From: Lutibacter sp.
GTDB lineage: Bacteria > Bacteroidota > Bacteroidia > Flavobacteriales > Flavobacteriaceae
Length of the DNA stretch: 64,000 nt
Direction: 5' to 3'
NCBI GenBank assembly: GCA_027449025.1
Contig: DAIDMK010000002.1
Span: forward strand, 1 to 64,000
The notes below the pieces were generated by a model. It was given only the letters and a program-made list of their open reading frames with translations. It ran no database searches and was not told where the DNA came from. This document shows positions 42,031 to 51,573 of this stretch, one piece after another (within the stretch, counting starts at the first letter, position 1; each line of letters begins with the position of its first letter). A program made the position numbers and the translations under genes.

Positions 42031-43353
42031 TTGGATCCTGAACCCACGATTTTATCTATTCTTTTATCAGCCGAAGTATTATCAAAAGCGCTGAGTGTTT
42101 CTATACTCTTTTTATTGCTCATACTATCCGCGTTAATTTCTGGCGCTGAAGTTGCTTTTTTTTCACTTTCCCAAACGGATTTGAATAGAGCTGCCGAATC
42201 AAAATCAAGCAAAGAAAAAGCAGTTGTTTCATTACTTGAGAGACCGAAAAGATTGTTGGCTACTATTTTAGTTTCAAATAATTTCATCAACATTCTAATT
42301 GTGTTGATTTTTGCTTATATAGGCGATTTTTTGTTTGCCAAAATTGCTTCAGGTTTATTGAAATTTTTAATTGAAGTTGTTTTAATTACCTTTTTAATTT
42401 TACTTTTTGGAGAAGTTTTACCAAAATTGTATGCCTCAAGAAATTCTATGAAGTTTGCGGCAATTATGGTTTATCCTCTTAAAGTTTTGGTGTCGTTACT
42501 TTCATTTATTAGTTTTCCTTTGTTGGGTTTAACCAATATTATTGAAAATAATTTAGGAAGACAGAAATCGAGCTTGTCGGTTGAAAAATTATCACAGGCG
42601 CTCGGTCTTACTTCCAACGAAACCACCACCAAAGACGACCAAAAGATATTGCAAGGAATCGTAAGTTTCGGCAATACGGAAACCGGACAAATCATGACGC
42701 CACGTATTGATATTTTTGCGCTTTCAAAGGAAGAATCCTATGAAAATGTAGTTGCAAAAATTGTGAATGAAGGATTTTCAAGAAATCCTGTATATGATGA
42801 AAATATTGATGAAATAATTGGTGTTCTGTATGCCAAGGATTTATTGCCATATATAGATGTAAAGAATTTTGAGTGGCAAAAACTTATTAGAGTACCTTAT
42901 TTTGTTCCTGAAAATAAAAAACTGGATGATTTGCTGAAAGAATTTCAGGAAAAGAAAAATCATTTGGCCATAGTTGTTGATGAATATGGTGGAACCTGCG
43001 GTATTGTTACGCTGGAAGATGTGATTGAAGAAATTGTTGGCGATATTAGCGATGAATACGACCACGATGATGTGCCTTATTCTAAGATTGATGAAAATAA
43101 TTTTTTGTTTGACGGGAAAATTAATTTAAAAGACTTCTATAAAATTTTAGAATTAGAAGACGCCTATTTATTTGAGGAAAATAAGGGGGAGTCTGAAACA
43201 TTGGCAGGATTTATATTAGAAATTTACGGTAGATTTCCTAGAAAGCAAGAAACTATTGCTTTTTTTGAATATTCATTTAAAGTAGAAATCATGGATAAAA
43301 AAAGAATAAAACAGGTAAAGTTAACAATTGACCGAGCATTTGTAAAAGAGTAA
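42031..43353 (+). CDS. gldE: Gliding motility protein GldE (CBS/CorC transporter family)
   Basis: The 440-residue protein has four predicted transmembrane helices at about 20-190 (DUF21: SGAEVAFFSLSQTDLNRAAES), two CBS domains (EIVGDISDEYDHD follows the second), and a C-terminal CorC/HlyC domain. The start is TTG at 42,031. Order with ssb upstream and gldD immediately downstream (1 bp) identifies GldE, the partner of GldD in assembly of the gliding/type IX secretion machinery of flavobacteria. The sequence alone would only give a CorC-type membrane protein. Confidence 0.92.
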   Translation: MDPEPTILSILLSAEVLSKALSVSILFLLLILSALISGAEVAFFSLSQTDLNRAAESKSSKEKAVVSLLERPKRLLATILVSNNFINILIVLIFAYIGDFLFAKIASGLLKFLIEVVLITFLILLFGEVLPKLYASRNSMKFAAIMVYPLKVLVSLLSFISFPLLGLTNIIENNLGRQKSSLSVEKLSQALGLTSNETTTKDDQKILQGIVSFGNTETGQIMTPRIDIFALSKEESYENVVAKIVNEGFSRNPVYDENIDEIIGVLYAKDLLPYIDVKNFEWQKLIRVPYFVPENKKLDDLLKEFQEKKNHLAIVVDEYGGTCGIVTLEDVIEEIVGDISDEYDHDDVPYSKIDENNFLFDGKINLKDFYKILELEDAYLFEENKGESETLAGFILEIYGRFPRKQETIAFFEYSFKVEIMDKKRIKQVKLTIDRAFVKE

Positions 43354-43908
43354 ATGAGAAATTTTTACGCAATATTTTTTTTGGCATTTATATTGGTTTC
43401 CTGCAGAAAAGATACGTTACCGAAACCTGCGCCTTACTTAAAGCTTCAATATCCGGAAGCAACATATAAAAAGATTGAATCTAGCGGTCCTTTCACTTTT
43501 GAAATATCGAATCTCGCCAAAATCAACTTCAAAAATAAGTATTGGGCAAGAATTGAATATCCACAGTTAAAGGCTACAATTCATCTTACTTATAGGCCTG
43601 TAAATAATGATTTAGAACAAATTTTAAAGGAAGTTGAAAAATTAACTTTTGAACATACAATAAAAGCCGATGCCATTAACGCAATTCCCTATGAAAATCT
43701 TAAAAAAAGAGTTTTTGCGAAACTGTATAATATTGAAGGAAGTGTCGCCACAAATATACAATTTAGAGCAACCGACAGCGTGAAACACGTGCTTTCTGGA
43801 GCCTTATATTTTTATGTTCGACCAAACTACGATTCTATTGTGCCTGCAATAAAATATGTTGAAAAGGACATCATTCATTTAATTGAAACACTGGAATGGA
43901 AAGAGTGA
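43354..43908 (+). CDS. gldD: Gliding motility lipoprotein GldD
   Basis: The 184-residue protein starts with a lipoprotein signal (FFLAFILVSC, cysteine near 17). The mature part shows the GldD pattern (LPKPAPYLKLQYPEATYKKI, GPFTFEIS, KNKYWARIEYPQLKATIHLT). It is needed for gliding and for type IX secretion in flavobacteria as known from F. johnsoniae. It begins directly after gldE and its end overlaps the start of ctaA by 13 bp, so the five genes from mutY on may be one operon. Confidence 0.95.
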   Translation: MRNFYAIFFLAFILVSCRKDTLPKPAPYLKLQYPEATYKKIESSGPFTFEISNLAKINFKNKYWARIEYPQLKATIHLTYRPVNNDLEQILKEVEKLTFEHTIKADAINAIPYENLKKRVFAKLYNIEGSVATNIQFRATDSVKHVLSGALYFYVRPNYDSIVPAIKYVEKDIIHLIETLEWKE

Positions 43909-44960
43909 CAACCAAAAGATTTAGATATACAAAAACAATAAGAATTTGGCTTATTATTGGTTTGATTATGTTAATTGGTCAAGTTGTGATTGGAGGGATC
44001 ACCCGCCTTACTGGATCTGGACTTTCTATCACAAAATGGGATATTATAACCGGAGTTATTCCGCCCCTAAATGATACGGATTGGGTGAATGAATTTGAGC
44101 TATATAAAGAAACGCCACAATTCCATAAAATAAATTCAACATTTACGATACGAGAGTTTAAATTTATTTATTTCTGGGAGTATTTTCACCGGCTTTGGGT
44201 GCGTTCGCTCGGATTTATTTTTTTAATTCCATTTGTAATTTTTGCCCTTAAAAAGCAATTCGATTTATACTTAATTAAGCGGTTAGGCATTGTAATTTTG
44301 CTGACCGTATTAACTGCTTCTGCAGGCTGGATTATGGTTCAGAGTGGCTTGGTAAATAGGCCTTGGGTAAACGCCTATAAATTGACAATTCATTTTACAC
44401 TAGCTGTACTGGTGATTTGGGCGATGGTTAAAACTGTTTCGGATGTTTATTTACTTGGAAGTAAAGAATTGATTCCTTCAAAAAAAATTGTTTCTTATGT
44501 TGTAGGTCTCGCATTTGTACAATTGATTGTTGCAGGTATTATGGCAGGAATGAAAGCGGGATTGTATTATCCCACTTGGCCCGATATGAATGGAGCATTT
44601 GTTCCCAGCGTTCTGTCGAATTCAGCAAATTGGGATTGGCACAATATGATTAATTACGACTCATACTTATTTGCGCCTGCATTAATACAATTTACCCACA
44701 GAATGCTTGCTTATATATTGGCTACTGCAACTATTTATATGGTTTTTAAATTAAGGAAAAAGGTAGAAGGATCTTCTAAAAAATGGCTATACAGCACTTC
44801 CGTTTTAGTTTGGGTTCAAATTGTATTGGGAATTTTGACCGTTTTAAATGTTGAAGGTAAAATTCCGCTGTTTTTTGGTGTAAGCCACCAATTGATAGGG
44901 TTGCTATATTTTATGGGTTTGTTATTTTTATATGACTCATTAAGAAAACAAAAGGCATAA
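43896..44960 (+). CDS. ctaA: Heme A synthase (COX15/CtaA)
   Basis: The 354-residue membrane enzyme oxidises heme O to heme A for cytochrome oxidases. It has about eight helices and the family features GGITRLTGSGLSITKWD, EYFHRLWVRSLG with a heme-ligand histidine, HFTLAVLVIW, QFTHRMLAY and GVSHQLIGLLYF. The N-terminus overlaps the gldD end by 13 bp in another frame. It is followed by a strong terminator. The presence of heme A synthesis indicates aerobic respiration with an aa3-type oxidase. Confidence 0.95.
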   Translation: MERVTTKRFRYTKTIRIWLIIGLIMLIGQVVIGGITRLTGSGLSITKWDIITGVIPPLNDTDWVNEFELYKETPQFHKINSTFTIREFKFIYFWEYFHRLWVRSLGFIFLIPFVIFALKKQFDLYLIKRLGIVILLTVLTASAGWIMVQSGLVNRPWVNAYKLTIHFTLAVLVIWAMVKTVSDVYLLGSKELIPSKKIVSYVVGLAFVQLIVAGIMAGMKAGLYYPTWPDMNGAFVPSVLSNSANWDWHNMINYDSYLFAPALIQFTHRMLAYILATATIYMVFKLRKKVEGSSKKWLYSTSVLVWVQIVLGILTVLNVEGKIPLFFGVSHQLIGLLYFMGLLFLYDSLRKQKA

Positions 44961-44961
44961 A

Positions 44962-44991
44962 AAAAGCTTCAGTAGTCTGAAGCTTTTATTT
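44962..44991 (+). terminator. Rho-independent terminator of the gliding-ctaA operon
   Basis: AAAAGCTTCAG/CTGAAGCTTTT with a TAGT loop is a perfect 11-bp stem, followed by TATTTT. It also serves the convergent small lipoprotein gene at 45,010. Confidence 0.85.
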
Positions 44992-45009
44992 TCTTAAAAG
45001 AAAAAAGTA

Positions 45010-45204
45010 TTACTCAGCAGCTGGAGCTTCTTCAGCTGTAACAGCAAGAGAGTCAACTTCTACAGCTGGAGCTTCTTCTACAACTGGAGCTTCTTCTACA
45101 GTTACTTCAACTGCAGGTGCTTCTTCTTTAGGTGTTTCTTTACAAGAAACAGCAAAAACGCTTACAAAAAGTGCAATTGCTATAAAAAATTTAAATTGTT
45201 TCAT
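45010..45204 (-). CDS. Acidic repeat lipoprotein
   Basis: The 64-residue protein has a lipoprotein signal (FFIAIALFVSVFAVSC, cysteine near 21). Its mature part is made of short Glu-Ala-Pro-Val repeats (EEAPVVEEAPAVEV, EEAPAAE). Such short acidic lipoproteins are frequent in Flavobacteriia, with no known role. It is expected in the periplasm or outer membrane. It lies next to an HMA-domain lipoprotein on the same strand, and a role in metal or cation binding is possible but unproven. Confidence 0.75.
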   Translation of the reverse strand: MKQFKFFIAIALFVSVFAVSCKETPKEEAPAVEVTVEEAPVVEEAPAVEVDSLAVTAEEAPAAE

Positions 45205-45269
45205 TTTTTGATATGATTTTTATTGTTAGTGCAAATTAACAACAAATTTGTTAATAATAAAAAAAAATA

Positions 45270-45653
45270 TTATTTATTTACTGGAATTGCTTTAATTTCT
45301 TCAATTTCAGTGATTTTAGTTGCTTTATATAAAGCGCCTCCGCCAATTTTAGCTATCTTTTTGGCAATATCTTCTTTACTAATTTTATTTTCATCATACG
45401 TGAATTGTCCTATTTTGTCTTTAAAACTTACTTTTGAGTAGGTAACGCCTTTAGTTTTAGATAATTTAGACTCAATTGTTCTGGCACAGCCAATCTCACA
45501 AGTCATTCCTTCAATTTCAACTTCTATGGTTTTATAATTGGCGGCAACTTCTTGTTTTTTAACTTCTGATTTTACTCCAGAAACTTCTTTTTTTGTGTCA
45601 TTGCAGGAAAATAATACAAGAGCAATTGATAGAATATACATTGCTTTTTTCAT
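45270..45653 (-). CDS. Lipoprotein with heavy-metal-associated (HMA) domain
   Basis: The 127-residue protein has a lipoprotein signal (AMYILSIALVLFSC) and an HMA domain from about 44 (TIEVEIEGMTCEIGCARTIES). The usual metal motif is CxxC; here C-x3-C (TCEIGC) is present, a known variant in which metal binding is less sure. It may carry Cu or Zn at the cell envelope. It lies upstream of the acidic lipoprotein in the same direction, 65 bp apart, and is divergent from the EamA transporter. The family is clear, the metal is not. Confidence 0.88.
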   Translation of the reverse strand: MKKAMYILSIALVLFSCNDTKKEVSGVKSEVKKQEVAANYKTIEVEIEGMTCEIGCARTIESKLSKTKGVTYSKVSFKDKIGQFTYDENKISKEDIAKKIAKIGGGALYKATKITEIEEIKAIPVNK

Positions 45654-45741
45654 AATTCGTTTCTTTAAATTGATTTTGCTAAGTTAAAACTAATAAATTT
45701 AAATCCGAATAATTATGCGATTTTTGCATTTTATTTATTGA

Positions 45742-46614
45742 ATGGAAAACAAAAAATTACGCTGGATTTACTTAATAATTCTTTCATTAATTTGGGGGAG
45801 TTCCTTTATTTTAATGAAAAAAGCTTTGATTGGATTGACACCTATCCAAGTAGGAGCATTGAGGATTTTAATCACCGCAATTTTTTTATTGCTTATTGGG
45901 TTTAACCGATTGCTTAAAATAGAAAAGAGGCATTGGAAGTATTTAGCCCTAAATGCAATGTTGGGCTCATTTTTTCCGGTATTTTTATTTTCTTTTGCGC
46001 TTCAAAAAATTGACAGCTCAATTGCTTCCATTTTAAACGCTTTAACCCCTTTAAACACCTTAATTTTTGGGGCAATGGTATTTGGGTTTTCATTTAAGCG
46101 AAGACAGTTTATAGGCGTTTTAATTGGGTTTGTTGGAACTGCAATACTCATTTTAGAGGGGGCTAAAATTCATCAAGAGCAAGAATACTTGTATATGGGA
46201 TTTGTGATCATCGCTTCTGTTGGTTATGCCTTTAATGTGAATCTCATCAAAAAATATTTACATGATATAGACGCTTTAAGCATCACCGTAGGGGTTTTTG
46301 CATTTTTAATTGTTCCTATATTGATGGTGCTGTGGTTATCCGGTTTTTTTCAAACTATTGAAATAAATGAAGTTACAGCATCTTCATTGGTTTATGTATC
46401 AATATTGGCGGTAGTCGGCACGGGTATCGCCACTATAATGTTTAACCGTCTAATTCAATTGTCAACGCCGGTATTTTCATCTTCTGTCACTTATTTAATT
46501 CCTGTTGTTGCCATTACTTGGGGGATTTTGGATGGAGAGAAAATTTCATTTTTGCAATTCTTTTCGGGTTTTGTGATTTTGGCTGGCGTCTATTTGGCAA
46601 ATAAAGCCAAATAA
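45742..46614 (+). CDS. EamA/DMT family transporter
   Basis: The 290-residue membrane protein has ten predicted helices in two repeats of the EamA domain: IWGSSFILMKKALIGLTPIQVGALR at the start, and TGIATIMFNRLIQLSTPVFSSSVTYLIPV in the second half. This is the drug/metabolite transporter superfamily, which exports amino acids or other small molecules. The substrate cannot be told. It stands alone, divergent from the HMA lipoprotein gene, and ends in a hairpin terminator shared with the peptidase pair that converges on it. Confidence 0.9.
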   Translation: MENKKLRWIYLIILSLIWGSSFILMKKALIGLTPIQVGALRILITAIFLLLIGFNRLLKIEKRHWKYLALNAMLGSFFPVFLFSFALQKIDSSIASILNALTPLNTLIFGAMVFGFSFKRRQFIGVLIGFVGTAILILEGAKIHQEQEYLYMGFVIIASVGYAFNVNLIKKYLHDIDALSITVGVFAFLIVPILMVLWLSGFFQTIEINEVTASSLVYVSILAVVGTGIATIMFNRLIQLSTPVFSSSVTYLIPVVAITWGILDGEKISFLQFFSGFVILAGVYLANKAK

Positions 46615-46643
46615 AAAACGACTCAATTTCTCGAGCCGTTTTT
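46615..46643. terminator. Terminator between convergent genes
   Basis: AAAACGACTC pairs with GAGCCGTTTT with one A.C mismatch, separated by 8 nt and followed by T-rich sequence on the plus side and A-rich sequence on the minus side. Confidence 0.6.
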
Positions 46644-46664
46644 AAAATCAATTCAACATTTTAT

Positions 46665-48719
46665 CTATTGAAAATCGGCATCAGAAACACCTTCATTTAC
46701 TTTTGCACTAATTAATTTAAATTCAACTGTTTGAGGTCCTAGACTTCCTTTTTTTGTGCCTGGAAATTTAATTCCGTTAAATTCTTGGTAATTGCTGAAA
46801 GTTGCTTCCTGATTTTGGGTTTGGCCTTGCATAGTAATCACTTGCAGTTCCTTGACTTTTAATCCGCTTTCAATATCAAAATAAACTGACGATGACACAA
46901 TTTCACCTTTTGTTGAAATTACATAAGCATCTTTTCCGTCAACCATTTCTATACCTGTAAGCTTAGAATTTTCGTTGTTTAGCAATCCCATTTCCAAAAA
47001 GGTGCCTAAAGTGTAAGTCATTTCGCCAGCCATTTGTGGAGGTAATGGTTGTTTGTTAATAAACACACCTTCTTTGGTCATTACAATTTTTGCCAACACA
47101 TTTCCACCCATACTGGTTTCATTGGCATATTTTTCTGATGTTCTTTTTTCTGTGGATACAATCACGCTTCCCATCGCGTTTGCCTCATAGGAAGCCAAAG
47201 TGCTTTTTAAGGCTTTTACTTTAGCGGCTCCACCAATAGCATTAAAGAAATTATCTAAAACTGTTAATTTGGTTACACCATTTGGAAGTGGTTTAGACAT
47301 TTCCGGTTTTGAAGTGGCATTTGATTCCTTATCAAAATAATTGATGGTATAAGGTAATTTTTCAAGATTGGGCAAAACATCCAATGCTTTACCAACAATT
47401 ACAATTCTGGCATTGTCTTCACTAAAATATTTTTGAGCAACGCGTTGAACATCATCAACCGTTACTGCATTTATTTTTTGCAGATAGGTTTGGTAAAAAT
47501 TTTCAGGTAATTTTTTAGTGACAATATTTAGGGCGTAGCTGGCTACTGTAGCAGGATTTTCAAGCGCCATTACAAAGCTTCCGATATAAGCGGCTTTTGC
47601 ATTTTTTAATTCTTCATCAGTTACTTTGGTATCTCTAAAAGTTTTGATTTCTTTCATAAATTCAACCACTGAACTGTCTGTCACCACATTTCTTACGGAT
47701 GCAGCTGATTTAAAGGTAGCCGAGGTTCTTTCGTCATTTCCAATTCTGGAATAAGCGCCATAAGTATAGCCTTTGTCTTCACGTAAATTTAAGAATAATC
47801 GACCTTCACCGCCACCGCCGAAAATTTTATTAGCCAATAAAGCCGCAAAATAATCAGGATTACTCATTTTTAATTCTACTGTATTTATGATTGCAATATC
47901 AGATTGCACCGCATTAGGCATATCAATAAAATTGATTTCGGTTTTGGCAACATTAGCTACTTTAGGCATTTCATAGGCAGGAATTGTTCCTTTTTTCCAA
48001 TTGTTGAAATGTTTGGTTACCTGAGCTTTTACATCTTTAAAAGTAACATCACCAACAATTACCAAATAGGCATTGTTTGGTTTGAAATAAGTGGCATAAA
48101 AATTTTGAACATCGGCCAATGTTACATTTTTGGCAGTAGTTTCTGTTTCAAATTCTCCATAAGGATGATTTTTTCCGTAAACCAAGGCACTTTGCGCTTT
48201 CGAGGCAATTGCGGCTACACTATTTTCACCCGATTTAATATTTTCAAGAAGTTTTGCTTGTTCTTTTTCGAATTCTTCTTGTGTAAATAGTGGATTTTGA
48301 ACAGCATCAGCCGTTAATTCCAAAACTCTTGGGAAGAATTTAGACAAGGTATTGAAGCTTGCACTTTGGCTACCAATATTTAAGTCAGCGCCTAAAAAAT
48401 CGATTTCTTCATTAAAGGCGTCTTTTGATATTGTTTTGGTTCCATTTCCCATCATTCCTCCTGCAATACTTGTTAAGCCAGCTTTTTCTCCTTCAAAAAT
48501 AGGGCCGTTGTCCAGAATTAAAGTTGCGGAAACTTTTGGTAATTTGTGATTTTCAACGACCATTACTTTTAACCCGTTTTTAAGCTCAAAAGTTTGTGGT
48601 TTGCCTAAATTTATGACTGGTGCAGGCCCTGCTTTTGGTTGTTGCGACCTGTCTATTTGTGCGTTTACTCCTAAAGAAATAAGAAATAATGCAATTATTG
48701 TAGTTATTTTAGTTCTCAT
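46665..48719 (-). CDS. M16 family peptidase, probable non-catalytic subunit
   Basis: The protein has 684 residues from the ATG at 48,719 (MRTKITTIIALFLISLGVNA, a clean signal peptide); an in-frame ATG at 48,746 would add nine residues. The family's zinc box HxxEH is missing: the corresponding place reads GLTSIAGGMMGNGTK. It is therefore likely the inactive partner of the active M16 protein encoded just upstream. A C-terminal extension of about 190 residues (from about 470; ALKSTLASYEANAMGSV) is typical for the Bacteroidetes form. The pair would act on peptides in the periplasm. Confidence 0.92.
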   Translation of the reverse strand: MRTKITTIIALFLISLGVNAQIDRSQQPKAGPAPVINLGKPQTFELKNGLKVMVVENHKLPKVSATLILDNGPIFEGEKAGLTSIAGGMMGNGTKTISKDAFNEEIDFLGADLNIGSQSASFNTLSKFFPRVLELTADAVQNPLFTQEEFEKEQAKLLENIKSGENSVAAIASKAQSALVYGKNHPYGEFETETTAKNVTLADVQNFYATYFKPNNAYLVIVGDVTFKDVKAQVTKHFNNWKKGTIPAYEMPKVANVAKTEINFIDMPNAVQSDIAIINTVELKMSNPDYFAALLANKIFGGGGEGRLFLNLREDKGYTYGAYSRIGNDERTSATFKSAASVRNVVTDSSVVEFMKEIKTFRDTKVTDEELKNAKAAYIGSFVMALENPATVASYALNIVTKKLPENFYQTYLQKINAVTVDDVQRVAQKYFSEDNARIVIVGKALDVLPNLEKLPYTINYFDKESNATSKPEMSKPLPNGVTKLTVLDNFFNAIGGAAKVKALKSTLASYEANAMGSVIVSTEKRTSEKYANETSMGGNVLAKIVMTKEGVFINKQPLPPQMAGEMTYTLGTFLEMGLLNNENSKLTGIEMVDGKDAYVISTKGEIVSSSVYFDIESGLKVKELQVITMQGQTQNQEATFSNYQEFNGIKFPGTKKGSLGPQTVEFKLISAKVNEGVSDADFQ

Positions 48720-48738
48720 ATTATTTTTATTCTTTGTA

Positions 48739-50058
48739 TTATTCAATTTCCTTTTTTAGATAATCCATTTCAACGCGACTGTTTTTGTTTAAGTAGTCAT
48801 TTGCTACACGCTTAATGTCTTCTCTGGTTATGGAGCGATAAATGTTGATTTCGTCGTTAATTAGGTTTGTGCTGCCTTTAAGCATGTAGTTTGCCGCTAA
48901 AGTATTGGCAATATTTTGCACTCCGGAGTTTGAATTCACAAAATTGTTTTCAAATTGATTTTGCAGTTTCTGAAATTCTTTTTCCGAGATTAATTCAGTT
49001 TGAAGTTTGGTGATTTCAGCATCCATTTCAGCGCCCAAATCATCTAAAGTAGTTGTGCCCATTGGCAGTGCGCCCATAATATAAACACCATAATCTTCTT
49101 GTGAATCATTAAATGCCAAAACCTGTAAAGCTTTTTTCTCTTCAACCAATGTTTTGTATAATCTGGCGCTTTTTCCACTGGTTAAAATAGAAGAGACCAT
49201 ATCTAAAGTATAAGAATCTTTGTCTTTATTTGATGGCGTTCTATAAATAAACAGTTTAACGGGAATTTGAATGTTTGAATCGTATTCGGTAACCTTAATG
49301 CTTTCAGTTATAGGAGTTTCTTTGGCAGTTACTCTTTCAACATTTTCTCCTTTTGGAATATCGCCAAAATAATTTTCAATCATTTTTTTTGTGGCCTCGG
49401 TTTCAAAATCGCCAGCTACCACTAAAACAGCATTGTTAGGCGCGTAGAATTTTTTATGAAAATCTAAAAACTCTTGCAATTTGGCGGCATCTAAATCTTC
49501 CATGCTTCCGATTACAGAATTTTTGTAAGGATGATTTTTAAAGATATGCTGATTAATTCCGGTGCGATACATAATTTTTCCATAAGGTGCGTTATCGATT
49601 CTAGCGCGTTTTTCTTCTTTTATCACTTCGTTTTGCGTATCAACACCAACTTGGTTAATTACTGGGTGCAACATCCGTTCAGATTCTAGCCACAAACCCA
49701 ATTCCAAATTATTGGAAGGAAATGTTTCATAATAAAAAGTACGGTCTTGGGTTGTATTCGCATTATTTGCTCCACCATTGGCAGATACAATTTTAAAAAA
49801 TTCTCCTTTAGGAATATTCTCGGTTCCTTCAAACAATAAATGTTCAAAAAAGTGTGCGAATCCCGTGCGTCCAGCTACTTCGTCTTTGGCACCAACGTGG
49901 TACATCACAGAGGTGCTAATGATAGGTGCTGAATTGTCTTTGTGTAATATAACGTGCAGGCCGTTACTTAAATCATACTCTTCAAATGCTACTTGTTGGG
50001 CAAACATGTTCACGCTTAAAAAAAGCGCCAAAGAGCTTAAATAGCTAATTTTTCTCAT
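48739..50058 (-). CDS. M16 family zinc peptidase (active)
   Basis: The 439-residue protein begins with a signal peptide (LSSLALFLSVNMFAQ) and has the complete inverted zinc motif HFFEH (GFAHFFEHLLFEGTENI at about 67-83) plus a later E in the helix after NTTQDRTFYYETFPS. It is a pitrilysin/mitochondrial-processing-type peptidase in the periplasm. It is followed after about 20 bp by the non-catalytic paralogue; the two probably form one heterodimer, as in other Bacteroidetes. Confidence 0.94.
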   Translation of the reverse strand: MRKISYLSSLALFLSVNMFAQQVAFEEYDLSNGLHVILHKDNSAPIISTSVMYHVGAKDEVAGRTGFAHFFEHLLFEGTENIPKGEFFKIVSANGGANNANTTQDRTFYYETFPSNNLELGLWLESERMLHPVINQVGVDTQNEVIKEEKRARIDNAPYGKIMYRTGINQHIFKNHPYKNSVIGSMEDLDAAKLQEFLDFHKKFYAPNNAVLVVAGDFETEATKKMIENYFGDIPKGENVERVTAKETPITESIKVTEYDSNIQIPVKLFIYRTPSNKDKDSYTLDMVSSILTSGKSARLYKTLVEEKKALQVLAFNDSQEDYGVYIMGALPMGTTTLDDLGAEMDAEITKLQTELISEKEFQKLQNQFENNFVNSNSGVQNIANTLAANYMLKGSTNLINDEINIYRSITREDIKRVANDYLNKNSRVEMDYLKKEIE

Positions 50059-50606
50059 AGGTATTTATGGTTTAATTTAATTAATGTTGCGTATTGGACG
50101 CATTTAATACTCAGGTGTTACAATTTAAAAGAGGAAATAGTGAATTCATTTTGTGGTTATTTCATAGCAAATTGAGTTTCAAATTTAACGATTTATTTTT
50201 TGAAAACGAAGAAAATTAATTCTCAATCTGAAGTAATTCATATTCTTTATTAAATTTTGTTGCGTATTCTATAATAAAAGGCAAGTAAAATTTAAGAAAT
50301 TATAAGTAAATTTATCAATGCAAAAACAGTTAGGTTTGAAGCCATAGCTTTATTATTCATTTTTAATTATTCATTAAATGTGTTAGTGATTGAAACGAAA
50401 ATCCTTTTTTGAGGTTTTTCACCGATAAAAAGATTGCAGTGAAAAGCACGACCCCCGCCTTTTCGGTGGGGGGAACACCCAGCAAAAAAGCAGGCAGACC
50501 CAAAATATTCTTTTATTGATTTTTTGCTATTTTAGAAATTATCCTTTAATTTTAATAACGCAATTTAAGAAGCTAAAAGTGAACGATTTATTTGCTGTGA
50601 ATTTGT
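50059..50606. other. Divergent gap between the peptidases and rplU
   Basis: Mostly AT-rich DNA without a gene. It holds a GC-rich hairpin at 50,452-50,472 (CCCCCGCC/GGTGGGGG, loop TTTTC) that resembles Bacteroidetes intergenic repeats. A short low-complexity ATTATTCATTTTTAATTATT stretch at about 50,352 also occurs near 62,910. Confidence 0.4.
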
Positions 50607-50638
50607 TTTGCAGAAATAAGAAAAAAGACATATATTTG
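50607..50638 (+). promoter_or_regulatory. Promoter of the rplU-rpmA operon
   Basis: The -33 TTTG at 50,607-50,610 and the -7 TATATTTG at 50,631-50,638 are separated by 20 bp, an ideal Bacteroidetes promoter. The rplU start follows 61 bp later. Confidence 0.75.
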
Positions 50639-50698
50639 CACCCGCCTAAGTAGAAAAGGCGATCAATTTAATTAATAAAGCGAATAAAAACAAAGCTT

Positions 50699-51205
50699 AT
50701 GTACGCAATTGTAGAGATAGCAGGGCAGCAGTTTAAAGTAGCAAAAGACCAAAAAGTTTACGTACACCGTTTACAAGAAGAAGAAGGAGCAAGTGTTTCT
50801 TTTGATAAAGTTCTTCTAGTAGGCGATAATGGTACAATAACAGTTGGCGCCCCAGCTATAGATGGAGCCGAAGTAACGGCCAAAATTTTAGGTCATCTTC
50901 AAGGTGATAAAGTAATCGTTTTCAAAAAGAAACGTAGAAAAGGATTCAGAAAAAAGAATGGTCATCGCCAAGCTTTAACTGAAATTCAAGTTGAAGGTAT
51001 TTTTGCCAGTGGCGCAACAAAAAAAGCTGCTGTTAAAAAAGAAGCTCCTAAAGCTAAAGCTAAAGTTGAAGCTGTAAAAGAAACTGTTTCTGTTGATTTT
51101 GAATCAATGACTGTTGTTGAATTAAAGGCTTTGGCAAAAGAAAAAGGTATTGAAGGATACACTTCTTTGAAAAAAGCAGAATTAATCGAGGCATTAACTA
51201 AATAA
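50699..51205 (+). CDS. rplU: 50S ribosomal protein bL21 with C-terminal extension
   Basis: Residues 1-103 are a normal bL21 ([40 protein letters not shown]). The 168-residue protein then has a Lys/Ala-rich linker ([17 protein letters not shown]) and a C-terminal motif [20 protein letters not shown] followed by [10 protein letters not shown], which matches the Rho_N/SAP/LEM-like helix-extended-loop-helix fold seen in nucleic-acid-binding proteins. bL21 binds 23S rRNA. The extension, about 65 residues, is a flavobacterial feature that I infer from memory. It is followed by rpmA. Confidence 0.97.
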   Translation: MYAIVEIAGQQFKVAKDQKVYVHRLQEEEGASVSFDKVLLVGDNGTITVGAPAIDGAEVTAKILGHLQGDKVIVFKKKRRKGFRKKNGHRQALTEIQVEGIFASGATKKAAVKKEAPKAKAKVEAVKETVSVDFESMTVVELKALAKEKGIEGYTSLKKAELIEALTK

Positions 51206-51232
51206 GAACCAAAATTTTAAAACCATAAGGTC

Positions 51233-51493
51233 ATGGCACATAAAAAAGGAGTAGGTAGTTCGAAAAACGGTAGGGAATCGGAATCGAAACGACTAGGAGT
51301 AAAAATATTTGGTGGACAAGCTGCAATTGCAGGGAACATTATTGTTCGTCAAAGAGGAACTCAACACCATCCTGGTGATAACGTATATATGGGAAAAGAC
51401 CATACTTTACACGCTAAAGTGGACGGTTTGGTGAAATTCTCAAAAAGAAAAGACAATAAATCTTTTGTTTCTATTGACCCAATAGAAGCATAA
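51233..51493 (+). CDS. rpmA: 50S ribosomal protein bL27
   Basis: The 86-residue protein is a typical bL27: [20 protein letters not shown] with flexible N-terminus, [16 protein letters not shown], and [13 protein letters not shown]. It reaches to the peptidyl-transferase centre of the large subunit. There is no N-terminal extension that would need cleavage. It lies 27 bp after rplU in the usual pair and is followed by a strong terminator. Confidence 0.98.
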   Translation: MAHKKGVGSSKNGRESESKRLGVKIFGGQAAIAGNIIVRQRGTQHHPGDNVYMGKDHTLHAKVDGLVKFSKRKDNKSFVSIDPIEA

Positions 51494-51514
51494 CATATAG
51501 AGTTAAAATATTTT

Positions 51515-51547
51515 AAACGCTCAAACTTAAAGTTTGAGCGTTTTTTT
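51515..51547 (+). terminator. Rho-independent terminator of rplU-rpmA
   Basis: AAACGCTCAAACTT/AGTTTGAGCGTTT (51,515-51,528 with 51,531-51,543) is a long clean stem with a run of seven T. Confidence 0.88.
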
Positions 51548-51573
51548 ATGCGCTATTTACTACATTTGCGTTT

